Source: Bradysia coprophila (Eukaryota; Arthropoda; Insecta; Diptera; Sciaridae). From it: a stretch of 64,000 bases of DNA. The notes under the pieces were generated by a model that had not been told where the DNA came from, did not search any database, and worked only from the letters and a program-made list of their open reading frames with translations. This document shows, piece after piece, positions 1 through 12,013 of this stretch. The position numbers and the translations under genes are program-made. Position 1 is the stretch's first letter. Each line of letters begins with the position of its first letter. The stretch lies in assembly GCF_014529535.1 (NCBI RefSeq), contig NW_023503616.1, positions 2,728,001-2,792,000 of the forward strand. The letters run 5' to 3'.

Positions 1-670
1 GTGAAAATAAACATTTCCGGGCAATATTATCACTCAGAGATGATATTATTGATCAAAAAAGCGATCAACATCCCCAGAAAGAAATAATAAAATCCTTTAG
101 ACGATATTATTGCCAAGAAATTATCACCTGCACAGTCATATCACCCTGGGGTATATTGTCACACACAATTTTGTGGGAAGAATAAGTCCAGATATGAATT
201 TTCGGCACAATTGTTGAACCGAATTGAATGTTTGCGTTGATATTCAGCAACGTTCACTTAATTGTTCTAATTCTTTTTTGCAATGCATAGATATAACAGC
301 GTGTAACATAAAATTAGTATCACAATTGTGACTGTTTACGAAATTATTTTATGGCTTCATTTATTTTCTTCACTGCGGTTGGTTACTTTGGCCAAACATA
401 CATCAGTTTGTGGCTTGTTCCACCAGTTCAATATTCTGATAAAGAGGAACGCTTTGTCGATATTTTCAATAATAAAATTCGGAATAGATTGTAACGGGAG
501 CATAGCACACAGACTTCTATTTTAAAAAAAAGGAAAATGAAGTTGAATCAGATCGTTAGATAAAAAAAAAATCTGTTTCCCAAAAGAGAATGTACCTATT
601 AAAACAAGTGTAACCTTCATTTTATTTTCTAATTTGTCCATTATCGAATTTGTGTCGTCTCTCTTTTCAG
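1..670 (+). other. Intron at the left edge (partial)
   Basis: This stretch lies upstream of the first exon I can see, which begins after a pyrimidine-rich acceptor ending CTCTTTTCAG at 661-670. The open exon starts in phase 0 without a convincing start codon, so the 5' end of the gene lies left of the window. No coding segment with matching splice sites was found here. The open frame at 328-525 has no splice or composition support. Confidence 0.6.
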
Positions 671-3600
671 CTAGTTGAATCATACAGCTACGAAAGAAGA
701 TTCGAAAATAGTTCAGGAATTCACTCAGGATCGGACATTGATGGAAACGTACAAAGCATTTTGCAGAAAGCTCAATTAGAAACTTTATCAACAAGCAGCT
801 CAAATGAACCGAGAAGTGATAGCAGCAATTCAGTCAGCTTAAACGATCAGCCAATGTCGTTAACCGTACGCATAATTTCGTTTTTTTTTTTAATTTCTTC
901 ATCAAAAAATGCTTTTGCGAATTTTAGGCAACCGATTTCATTGGTAATTTGTCACGGGAAAATTCAGTCTTCTCACCAATCGATTCACCGCCCCAGACTC
1001 CGCGTAGCGTTGGCAGTGACGAGGAAGCCTATCTGAGCGATTACATACAGAAACATAAAGTGCCATTGCCAGGAATCGATGCACACGACTCTGACAGCTT
1101 CGATGAGGATTATCAATCAGTAAATTCGAAAGATACCGAAGGAAATTGGCAAGAAAACTGGCTGTTCAAGAAGCGCAAATTGAAAAATGAAATGAAAAGC
1201 GACATTGGAATGCTGGTACCATCTCCGATGGAGGATGTGAAAGCTTTGATCGGTGATAAAACAACAGATGAGGTAAGTGACCTGTCGGAGGCAGGTTCAG
1301 ACATAGAAGATGAGGAGAATGGTCCGATGAATGGTAGAAGAAGTGCTGACTTACCGCATGCATTAGTCGAAAGCAAGACAATTATTGGAGGGAAAAATGA
1401 TTTCGCAGCGTTTCCGAATGCAAAAACCATTGATGAGCTGTTACAACCGGATAGTTTAGTGTCCACGCAGTCCGCCGAATCAGTTGATGTTCAAAGTCCT
1501 GTCATTATGGAAGCAAAAAATGACTTGATTTTAATGAACGATTGCGATAGCAGGCCCATCATCTTGCATGTGAAAGAGAAACAGCGCAATGGCAGTAAAT
1601 CAATTGACGATAGTCTGATTAATGAAAGAGCTTGCGTTCAGAATGGATCGAGTCAATCTGGTGTCAATCAATCCGCAAAACCCACTTCAAAAGATGCTTC
1701 AATTACTAAAGGCAGTCTATTTGATGCAGAAGGCGTAGACCCACCTGTTCCTACTCCAAGGTAGATCCGATATAGTCGTATGAACTAGAAGTGTAACTAA
1801 ATTGAACGTTTTTTCAACAGGAAAAAGTCAAAATCTTTGGAATCAGCTAAAGAAACTATTGCTGTCGAAGGTAGTATTGCCTTTTCTTAGTTAAACTCTA
1901 AGTACTTTAGCATGAGCATACTAAATTTACTAACAAATCTGAAATCTCTGTACTAATTTACCTTAGTTCCAACCCAACCCACAATACAAGAGAGTGGTAG
2001 TCTTCCTGACAACAACACCATTGTGAACCAAATTATCCGCGAGTTCGACTTTAGCGTGGAAGTCGATAAATTGTTAGGAAATAAACCACAATCGTTGGAT
2101 GATGAACTTCTCGACTCATCAATTAACGATATCTATGATAGCATTGAAGGCGATCCGACACTCGATTATCAATCTCTAATTGCTGAAAACGAAACTGTCA
2201 ATACTGCAGTCGTATCAACGAGTCCTGAGATAATTTTAGAAGCTAGCAACCTATTAATCGAGGACTGTTTTACCGAAACAACTCAGGAAATTTCACAAGA
2301 CCAACTGGAAAATAATCGTTTGAGTTCGTTGAATTTTATTGAGCCAACTTCAGGCCCATCTTCCAACATTTCCAGTGAAAATTATATTTGCAAAGTTTCA
2401 CCAAGCGAATTTGATTTATCAGTAGACAGTGCGCTGCAACCTAAATCCGACATTTTTGATGTTATTGCTACCAATGGGGTTGAAGACAAAAGTGTACCTC
2501 AAGCAATGTATATCAGCAGTAAGCCAGCATTGATTGCTGTTGAAATCGCCACGCATGATACATCGACCGTGCAGGTGATCAATGATGATAGTGAGAAAAA
2601 GGAACCGGCGACCTCCATCCCAACTTTGATTATATCAAATATTTGTGGTGATACACCTCCGCCCACAGCGGCATGTGATGATGACATGTCGTTGAAACCA
2701 AAAAAAGTTTTAAGAGCTCAGGACTCACTCGAGCTGCCACCGGATGATCGAGAGAAATTTGAACCCACGAAACGAGTCGATTCTTTTGATTTGAAAGATG
2801 TTGATAGAAAGATCGATGATAAATTGGAGATTGATGTCGATTCGGAAGTAAATGGTATGAAAAGCAACACTGATAAGGAACTTTCAAATGCAATTACTGA
2901 TCCGGAACAAACGTCCGAGGAAGACTTCGTTATTGTCACAGAGGAAGAAGTGAAAGCTTTGAAAATCGAAGAAGAAATATTGCTGAGCACCCAAGGAGTT
3001 GGTGACTCTTTAACTGAAACGAAACCTGAAACTGAAAATTCGATTACTTCAGCATATAAAGATTCAAACGAAAACAAACTGGAAAGTCCCAACGAAAATA
3101 TCTGTAAGGATTTGATTCAAACGAATGAACCAGAACTGATGCTGAAGCAATTCTCGACTAACCAATCATCCGGTGAAATTGATGAAAAACACACAACTGA
3201 ATTGTCGGTCCAACCAGAATCGAATGAATTCATAGTTATGAACACTCGCAAAATATTTGAACTGCCCTCCATTCCTGAGTCAACTACTCAAACCAATGAA
3301 ATTGAGAGGCCTTCCGCTTCTGCTGTGACTTACACCACTTCCAACTTATTCATATCTAACCAAGAAATCATCTTAAATACTAACCCATCTACTAACACAA
3401 TACACTCAGACGAGCATGGTCCTTTACCAGGTGCATATTGATAGCGGGCTATTTCTCCCCAGTTATCTAATTTATTATTCTTTAAATGAACCAGGTTCGA
3501 TTGCTGAACGTGAACACCTTAAATGGATGAATGCTCAAGTCGATATTCCGAACAATCCATATTCCGCTGAAGCACTGCAAAGGCGACTTAGTCAGACGAA

Positions 3601-6600
3601 AAGTCCAAGTAAAGTCATCGATATCAACCTTGCATTAGCAGCTAAGTCCATTGAGCTTGATGAAGATGTAACTACCAAAGCCGACAATGGTAAGCCACTG
3701 CAAATTGTTTTAGGCGCTGGGGAGCCAGATCAATTGAGGTTAGTACTTTACCTAGTTGAATGTATCAATGATTGATTGACTTGACGTTTTGTCTGAGTTA
3801 CTGTAGCAATAAATATTCACTTACCTAAATTGTTACATTGAATTAATCTTACAGGTACGGTCGCGATTACTACATAAATGACTCGAAAGCAGCAAGTGGA
3901 ACACGCAAGAAAACATCGTCAATCCAACGGTATTCCAGCACCGATGAAGATAATGTGAGTGACCTTGATCAGTATAAGAAAAACGAACCAAAATCCGATC
4001 CTAACCAACGCAAAGCAATCGACTACTGTTCCATTTTTAACAATTATCAATCAAATCCAGTGAAACGCTCGACTTCCCTTAACTCTTTGAAACGGTACAA
4101 AAACTCACGTTCTTCCGACGATGAACGGAGCGTAAAATCAATGACATTTGGATCAAAAAACAGGCCGGAAAAGACTAATTCAAGTTTCGAACTTCCACCG
4201 GAAGTTATAAATCAACTTGAACGACACTCATTGCACGGCAATCTAAGAAGAGACAGTTTTCGATCACGAAATGGGACGAAAAATTTCGTTTTAAATCCAA
4301 TTTTTGATGAACGATTTGAGGCGGAAGGGGATGATGAGGTGTTTAGTAAAAATATTAAAACTGTCGATACTGATCAGGACGAGGATCATGAAAATGGTCT
4401 AAGGTTACAGCCACCGATTGCTGGTGATTACATTGAGACCGTTTTTACCGATTTAAAGAATCTAGACAACGGTAAATCGTCAGGACCGAATACTGTGAGA
4501 AGATCTAAAAGTTTTCAATCGAATCAAATATCTAGTCATTGGTAGTTAGTAGAATACATAGAAACCATAGGATAGGGCATGGGAAACGAAATTAACTTAA
4601 TCTAATGAATTACTGGCTCAATATAAAACACACAGAGAATGGATTATTGTCTATTGCACTGCCAGGTCACTTAAAATCTTAAATTAGTTGTAGAGAAACT
4701 ACTACAGGTCACAAATACGTTTAGTTTTGTACATTTTCATTTGAATGCTATCATGTCTTATCGATAACGACTTCAGGAAACAGGAATACACAAGAATGTG
4801 GTCTTGAAGCATGCTCAAAAAAATTAAATAAAAGATTTGAAGTCAATCTTTTAAAAACTTAGATAAACTAATGAAGTAATAGATTCAATATTTGAACTCT
4901 TGATACACTTTCCGTCTGTCAAAGGTTAACAGAAAAGAAGCTAAGTGATTTTTTCTTATTAAAAAACAGAAAACTACAATTTATTGAGAAATCTGAATCG
5001 TTTACCGTTGCACATAAGACCTGGTCGCACAATTAATATAATGTAAACATTGTATCATTAATCGAGAATAAAAGGCCATTAAATAAAGCAGAATCATAAA
5101 AGTGGTTTTAATTAGTGTGAGTTTTGTCTAATGTACCACAACAATTTCGAAAATTAAACACTTTTAAGCAAATTGCGGTAAGTTTCCCATTTTTTTAAAT
5201 TTTAATTTTCAATGTTTTTAATTCTGCTTTTGTGGCTACTTTTTTGTATTTAAAATCTAAAAATTGATCTATTCGTTGTTGTGGTACTCTATAACTCTAC
5301 TAATAAAACCATCTTTTTGATGTATCATTTCACAATAGTTGATCATTCTAATTTAAAAAACCACATTAATTTGGATGAAACACCGTTTAAAACGGAAAAT
5401 TTAGTACCTTTCAATATGTTGAAAAGGTTTACATTAATTCATTCAAATCATTTTTATTCAATGAAGGAAAATTTACTCGTCAAGACTCTATCCGATTCAC
5501 CTATGAAACTCTATCAACAAAACTCGTCGTTATGTATAATTTTGATTTGTAGCATTTACACATATTCATCTTCAATTGATTTGTTCCACTGAATGTTAAC
5601 TTCCCATCAGTCCCAGCTGATGCACTCATTTTTAATGTTCAATGTAGTGGCAAAAGCTCTCTGTTGTTGATTGTAACTAATTGAAAGTGATTTTTCCGGT
5701 AGTGTGTTAGTAAGTGCTCAAATTAAAGGGACAAAAGAAGAAAGAAGTGAAAAAGGAAATTTTCGGCTAATGGTTCTCTTAAATAGTAAATAGTACGATT
5801 TGAACATTTTACAAACGGCAGTGACATGGCGATGTAATAATCGAATCTATTGCTCCGTTTGTTCAAAATGTCGCCTAGTGTTTGACACGATATTTTCTTT
5901 ACATACTTTTGTTTTCACTCGAAAGGACGAAAGGGGTTCATTACAACTCTAGGGATGAAAAATGAATTCACGTCGTAAGTGCGCCTTCAATTTCAAAATA
6001 TACCGCGTAGCATGTCATTTTAACGCTTAGTTTTTGACATTAATTATATGACGTTAGCATTATTTTGTCCAACTGTCAGTTGTAAATATTTAAATTTATA
6101 GCGGACTTATGGTGTGAATTGACCTTAAGCTCAAAAGCATTATAAGTACCCATTACAGAATTCGGGATAAAAATGCCAAGTCTTGTTTTAGTGTGTTTAT
6201 TGACCTTCGTCTCTGATCAACAAAATGTACATGAAAACACTACTTTTCATCTTTTTATCTCTAGTCATGTAATATACTTCGTTTGTTTGAACACAATGTC
6301 TCCCTGTATAAGACCACATTTACCAGAGGTCATCGCTTCATTTGTCGTTTCTGTCAATAGCGGATGATTAGATGTTTTTGAAAAGTAGGATGTGTGGTTC
6401 ATGATGCAAATGTAGCCATCGTATTTACTATTATTCCAGTTTTCAAAACTTCGCAATTCCATTTGGGTTCTATGCTATGAATGATAATACACAATTTTTA
6501 GTGCAAATACCATATGGCTACACTTACATCATGCACCACACATTTTACCATTTTTAGCTATGACACAAACAATTCCGGACATAAAGTGTGACGATCAAGA

Positions 6601-9600
6601 TATACAGCGCTTTTCATAATATTATAGAAAAGCCAACAATATACAGCTATGTGTGTTGTACTACACTTACGTTTGTGTATATCGTTCCTCTTAAACCGGC
6701 TACACTCAACCCACATTTGAGGTTATTCTCTAGCAATAATTTAATCTAAAATTGATCTATAAAAGACATTCCAATCGGTATCGGGTATTGATTGGGGGTG
6801 AATATGGCCATGTGGTCGAGAGCTAGCTACGTCGAAAGCGAGTTGAATGTCTAAATGACTATTGATTTTAAAACGTATACTACAACCTGTGTATGTGTAG
6901 TATGATAATGTGCGGATGGTATATTCATGTCACACAATTGGTGTCGGTAAAAACTCATGGTATTCCAATTCAAGATTGATATCGAGGTCCACGACAATTA
7001 AAACTTAAATTTTCATATTGCCAAGAGTGACTTGCGATGAAGAAAATGGAATGAAGAAATCGTGTTGAAACAAGTTAATTGACTTTAGTGATTGAAATGT
7101 TAATTTCGCTCTCTACGAACCCTAAGCAAAGTTTGGTTGACCTTCATTTATGCTCGTTCAAAACGTTATCTCGTCAAAGAAACAAAACTACAATACCGAA
7201 ATCATGGATCGGGAAATACTCTTCGGTTATCGACAATGTAATATCCGGCCATCTGATGTGTTTTCGTACACTTTTTATTGTGTCCCAAACCGACATGGAC
7301 ACATCCATTTACTTCAAACAGTACTTAATCTATATTCCGAACGTAACACCCTTTGAATAAAAAAGAAAGGTTTTATCATTCGCCACACTATTTGTGTGAA
7401 TGGAAGAGCTATAAAATAGAGGAAAAAAAATCATTTCTACTATAGTTTCCTCAGTACCCCATGTATTGTGTTTCTTATGGATTACCAATTGTAAATGGTG
7501 CTTATGTTGCGGCCTCTCCAACCATTACTTTTATTGAGGAAACACAGTCAACGATATTTCTCCGTTCTGTGTATTATTCAGATTAAAGTTTCGTTTATTT
7601 CGGTTTTTTTTGTGTGTATATAATCATGTACAGGTCTCCTATCAAGTTGTATCAACAGCGATATAAAATGCACGTATGTGGAAAGATAACAAGATAAAGT
7701 GTTGTTCGGTGTATCGATATCAGCGAAGTATTGCTGTTGCGAAAATCTAATACATAATTGAATCATATATCGGTCTGAAAATATTTTTTTAATTGTTTCA
7801 ATAAGCCGCACAGAGCGTTCAGGTATTACACGATATCTTCGTGCAATAATTTTTAATTGTTTGATTGTAAGGGCGTTGGTTTTTTTGCATTCGAGTCACT
7901 TATCTTCTTCGAATTACTTAATTAACAGAAACTAATTTTAAATTGGATTATCAAACAGATATCATCAAAGCCGACAACACCTGACTCTGACGTCTTTACA
8001 GCAAGAATCGTTCAAATCAGAGACGATCCAGACCAGACGAGTGACGATTCAACCAAACTTAAACTATCGATTACTGATCGATTGTCGGACAACAGTTCAT
8101 CGTTATCATTGCAAAGCGATAGTGTCCAGAGTGACGATTCTGAAACACGAGTCTACGATCTACGCAAGAACGAGACAGCTTATTTGAGAAGTGATATAAT
8201 TCGAACGAGTCGTATTCCTGTCGGAGCAACTACTACACCTCCTCCGACTCCAATTGACGGTGAATCGCTGCATAAAAACTTGGATCAATTTTTTGCTATA
8301 CAGCAGCTGAATCAGCTGAAGAAATCAGAAGAGGAACAGGAAGCAACTAGTCAACAAAAATCACAAACGTTTCACAGCGGACGAGGAGTATCGAAGCCCT
8401 TGTCACCAGAAACTTTGAAGTTTTTTACACCGAAACCAAAGCCAGTATTTACTTCAAAATTTAAAATGGAAGAAACGGCACCAATTAAACCTCTAATTTT
8501 GGAGCGTGAAGATGCAGTAAGACTTATTGCCACTCGACGAAATTTCTGACAATCTCCTCTAATTCGTTTGGATTTTAGATTCCACAAAATGGTACAATCG
8601 AAAAGGGGGTCATAGAGGAAGATGTCATTTCATCACTTCCTTCGGTCAAAGCTCTGGCTAAGAATTTCATCGAGCCTTCTACCGAAACTACGAAGCAGCC
8701 AATTCAACGGCCAAAAGTAAGTACATTTTTTCGTGCTTCAAAGCTGATTCCATTCTGGTGTAAAGAAAGCCAAATAATTTCTTTTTCTTGTATGTCTTTC
8801 ACTCAGATACGATATGTTAAGGTAAAATTGCTCGTTTATAATTTTTATTAACGACTCACAACCGATCATTTAAAGTGCACAGTCGACTAACCATCTGTGA
8901 TACTATTTAGTGAAATATCTAACATAAAACTTGTTATTGCACCACGACTACAAAAATAAGTGATGTGCTTTGGTGAAGTGTTTCGTAGTCTTTCAGAAAC
9001 GGCTGATCTATTATCGACTGTAGTAGCAAAAAATAAGGGATTATCCGGATTATCTCTGATTAATCTGAATGAACTTCATTTAATGAAGTAGAAGATTTTG
9101 CCTAGGGATATGACTGTCGTTTCTGAAAGGGCTACTGCCACAGTATGTATTGAAAATGTAGACACTACATTGTAGCCGCTTATACGATACGAGCTATGAT
9201 TTATACTTTCTTTACCACATATTTCACCACTTTTCTTGTGATTCCCTCAGTCTCACACATATGCATAAGCAAAGACATAATAAACACTCGCATTTTTGGA
9301 AGTTTTCCAATAGTCTTCATAGATAAAATTGAATTACTTTGTTGCAATAAATAAATATTGAATGAATAACATCACAGTTTATCTGAGTGTGAATTAATTT
9401 GCCTATCGTAAGATGGTCTTATCGCTTTAACAAAATTTCAGACATTCGCATGGCAAGTATCAAACGAGATTGGAAGCAATACCAATGGCCATACAAAAGA
9501 ACCATCACCTGATTCCTATCTTCCAAACTACGAAACAAGATATCATCCCGTGGCTCCGGGGCACAGTATTACCGCTAGAAGTCTGTCGACAAAGTTCCGC

Positions 9601-9834
9601 GAAGAGCTAAAGTAATGAAAAGATTTTTTCTCAAAAATAAAATTTTTAATTGGGCGCTAATTGATGATGCTTGAAAATTCCAGACACTCAATATCCGATG
9701 ATGCATCGAATGGGTCCGATAATATTGAAATTGTGGAAAGGGAACATTCACCGGATCGTCCGCCAAGTCCTGTTTTACTCAAAGGAATATTCAAAGAGAA
9801 AATGTCTTTTTTCCAGAATTTAGAAAATAAGTAG
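671..9834 (+). CDS. Large disordered Ser/Thr/Pro-rich protein, 3' part, long isoform
   Basis: I do not recognise this protein. Exons at 671-865, 928-1760, 1821-1870, 1967-3430, 3495-3738, 3855-3954, 7959-8516, 8579-8716, 9442-9611 and 9684-9834 all join in phase through GT-AG introns, giving 1300 codons in the window and a TAG at 9832. The product is acidic and low in predicted fold. It has many proline-directed phosphorylation-like sites, such as SPPQTPR early and PPPTP and SPDRPPSP late. Short segments look conserved rather than random: ENWLFKKRK, GSIAEREHLKW with IPNNPYSAEALQRRLS, RYGRDYYIN, SVKALAKNF and SITARSLSTKFREELK. These suggest a scaffold or cytoskeleton-associated adaptor, but that is inference. 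The N-terminus is outside the window. An AATAAA follows at 10105. Confidence 0.75.
3855..4545 (+). CDS. Alternative terminal exon of the same gene (short isoform)
   Basis: The exon that starts at 3855 has a strong donor (GTGAGT) at 3955 in phase 0, which fits the acceptor at 7958. If that donor is not used, the same frame stays open for 197 more codons to a TAG at 4543-4545. The extension is charged and serine-rich (for example RRSKSFQ near the end) and matches the rest of the protein in composition. Two AATAAA signals follow at 5067 and 5082. I infer two mRNA forms: a short one ending here (about 1158 codons in the window) and a long one continuing to 9834. Confidence 0.6.
5067..5087 (+). 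terminator. Polyadenylation signals of the short isoform
   Basis: Two AATAAA hexamers lie at 5067-5072 and 5082-5087, about 520 bp after the stop at 4545. They support a transcript ending before the next coding exon at 7959. Confidence 0.5.
6151..6205 (+). repeat. Dispersed repeat, copy 1
   Basis: The 55 bp starting CATTACAGAATTCGGGATAA closely match 13422-13474 in the same orientation, and weaker similarity continues about 60 bp further. The family is unknown to me. Confidence 0.55.
6391..6542. repeat. MITE-like inverted repeat in an intron
   Basis: The arm at 6391-6428 (TGTGTGGTTCATGATG start) is matched in reverse complement by 6503-6542 (ending CATCATGCACCACACA), with few mismatches and a spacer of about 75 bp. 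No open frame lies inside, so it is probably a non-autonomous element. Confidence 0.6.
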
Positions 9835-10104
9835 ATTGTGAAGAAGGTATAAACGTACATAGAGTTTGAGCTTTTACAATTTTCGAAAGAAAATCTATTG
9901 TAACAAAGCCCAAAGTCACATTAGTCACATATTAATTTGTTACTGTTTTAACCAAAATGTTTGTGCCATTGAAAGAGGAGGAATATTCGAAATCGCATTC
10001 AGTATATTTCAATTATTTTATTCTTTTTGATAGTAAAAATACCAAAATATATTTGTCAAAACGGCTAATATATAAAATTTATCTTGTTGAAGTATGAAAA
10101 TATA

Positions 10105-10110
10105 AATAAA
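10105..10110 (+). terminator. Polyadenylation signal of the long isoform
   Basis: AATAAA lies 271 bp downstream of the stop at 9834, and no nearer equivalent was seen. Confidence 0.5.
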
Positions 10111-10417
10111 CCCTTTTGATGTATACTTTATAAATATTCAAATGGAATGTGCTCCTGTAAAAGAAAGAGGAAAACCAGTATCAACAGGTCAATGATTTGA
10201 TCAAATTAATTTTTTTGTCAACTTTAACAATTAAAATTTAAAGAGAAATTCAAAGATTTTGTTTTCTTTATACCACAGTACTGAACCAATTACTTGAACA
10301 GAGTTTTTTAACAGTAAATCGGTCCCTCTTCTCATATATCCAATAGCGACGCAGTGTCATTATACCAACATTAAAATATTACATATTGTCATGAGTGAAG
10401 ACTTGTCCGTGTCGAGC

Positions 10418-10647
10418 AAGGTGCTGAAAGAACAGGTTAAGACAGTCACGAAGGCGGATGACACCGAAAGTGATAAACATGTTGTGTGTGAAATCAACTT
10501 GAAGAAAATGTTTTTTAGGATAATTCGGAATTTCGTTTTTGTTAAGTTGCCTTTTTTATATAAACTTCGTAGCCGCTGACGCAATTTGTGTGTCACCGCC
10601 TTCGTGATCAACTCAGAGTTGTCTTAACCTGTTCTTTTACAACCTTG
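10418..10647. repeat. MITE-like inverted repeat
   Basis: The left arm at 10418-10465 (CAAGGTGCTGAAAGAACAGG start) pairs with the right arm at 10590-10647 (GTGTCACCGCCTTCGTGA, then CTTAACCTGTTCTTTTA and AACCTTGG). The arm core is also present near 26963, so it belongs to a dispersed family. The open frames inside are in opposite orientations and look fortuitous. Confidence 0.65.
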
Positions 10648-10712
10648 GAGTCGAGGCCAAAAAATTTTGACTACTGTACTGCATCGAGGAGGCTCTATTG
10701 AAATAGTAATTT

Positions 10713-10822
10713 GTGTACCTGATTTGCACGATTGATTTTAGGCGATTTCGCGGATTGTAGGCCGAACGGAGTGAGGCTTACAAGCGAAAGTGCCTAAAAT
10801 CAATCGTCCAAAGCAGGTGCAC
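10713..10822. repeat. MITE-like inverted repeat, 110 bp
   Basis: Arms of about 38 bp, one containing CGATTGATTTTAGGCG and the other GCCTAAAATCAATCG, flank a GC-richer centre with CCGAACGGAGTGAGG. Outer ends read GTGTACCTG and CAGGTGCAC. The symmetry is strong and no coding content is present. Confidence 0.7.
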
Positions 10823-10956
10823 ATGTGAGTTTTCATGCAAAGGGCCGAAAACTCAAGAAAAAATCAAAAATTACCCTCATTTTTGGCCCGAAGCATGAAA
10901 ATTATGTTCTAAGTTCCCATGTTTACCCTCTTGAAAATTCTAAATTAAAAATTTAC

Positions 10957-11333
10957 TTAGAATCGATTATCGATATTGTCAAAAAAATCAATATCAATCG
11001 ATTGTTTTATCGATAATAGATAAATATCGATTGATAATGGGTAAATGTGGACTGTTGATGGGTAAATATCGAATCGACTGATCATCGGTGAATGTCGAAT
11101 CGACTGATCATCGGTATCGACTGATAAATCGAATCAGTGTTCTTGTTCCCTATGTGTTTATGACCAAAAGAAAACATATTGTTAGACCATAACACGGGTA
11201 GCAAGTAAAAAAACGATAAATATTAACTCATAATTCAATTATTTATCATTTATCGATTAAACATTCGATTGATATTGTATCGATTATTTGGAAATTTTAT
11301 CATCGATCGACGATATTTTTCAGTGAACATGCC
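10957..11333. repeat. TCGATA-rich repeat, copy 1
   Basis: Dense repeats of ATCGATTATCGATA, AAATATCGA and related words end in a block reading TTTTTCAGTGAACATGCC at about 11332. The same block ends the element at 37100-37398. This copy lacks the clean left terminus of the other, so it is probably truncated or diverged. Confidence 0.6.
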
Positions 11334-11901
11334 TTTTGGTTCAGATTGTACGTACTCGTGTGAAGTCATAAATCGGTTTGAATCGATTTTACAAAAATTT
11401 CAAACTATAATACACTTGGGGCGTTCTTCTATGGGTAGTCAAAGCTCGAGAATACATTTTTCTACACTGTGTTCATGCTAATGTTAATTTCAGTGTGTGA
11501 GCGAACCGACAGAAACAGCATGAACACAAAAGCTGGTTAAATACCAACTGTAAAATCCGCACTCTTATGATTTTTTCCAGAACTGCGGGCTGAATGGACT
11601 AATTAACTATGTATGTATTATGATAGTATACGCCAAATAGACCTAACGTATTTACAAGATCTAACTATCATCGTCGCAGATGAAAAGGACAACAGGGCTC
11701 ATTTTTGGCCTAACTTGATTATCTCGTACACTTATTTTCCGCTTCAGTCAAAGGTCAAAGCGGCATCGTCTACATTTCAAAATAAAAACGAGAATCAAAT
11801 TGAATCAGGCATTTCGTACGGCCATCGATATATAAAATCAAAATTTTAGTTATGGTTACTAGAATATCTTCACATTCTGATCGTTGGTTTTTTATAAAGA
11901 G

Positions 11902-11907
11902 TTTATT
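11902..11907 (-). terminator. Polyadenylation signal for the 254-aa gene
   Basis: TTTATT on the plus strand reads AATAAA on the minus strand, about 107 bp beyond the stop codon at 12014. Confidence 0.45.
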
Positions 11908-12013
11908 GCGAAAAAGATTCTTGGTAAAGATGGATTTACTTAAATAGTTACGTATGTAAAACACAATAACATAAACGTAATGTTGAGAAGAATTTAAATG
12001 GTGAACAGAAAAA

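Larger units (their letters stand above)
4546..7958 (+). other. Alternative 3'UTR, then large intron
   Basis: In the short isoform the first part is 3'UTR. In the long isoform the stretch from 3955 to 7958 is one intron. It is AT-rich, and the small open frames (5281-5592, 6173-6367, 7079-7360) lack splice support or family resemblance. It contains an inverted-repeat element at 6391-6542 and one member of a dispersed repeat pair at 6151-6205. Confidence 0.5.
9835..12013. other. Intergenic block rich in inverted repeats
   Basis: After the 3'UTR of the large gene this interval holds two adjacent inverted-repeat elements (10418-10647 and 10713-10822) and a TCGATA-rich repeat (10957-11333). No coding frame with splice or family support was found. 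Confidence 0.55.

Noticed and set aside
328..525. Plus-strand open frame of 65 codons at the left edge
   Set aside because: No splice site joins it in phase to the exon at 671, and composition is like the AT-rich flanks.
4531..4550. Donor GGTAGTTAG at the stop of the short isoform
   Set aside because: A splice here would leave phase 2, but the exon at 7959 needs phase 0. The donor at 3955 fits instead.
5281..5592. Plus-strand frame of 103 codons
   Set aside because: It lies in the alternative 3'UTR/intron, begins at a GTG, and shows neither family resemblance nor splice support.
7079..7360. Overlapping plus-strand frames of 93 and 68 codons before exon 7959
   Set aside because: Two frames of the same strand overlap, neither has a suitable splice site, and no family was recognised.
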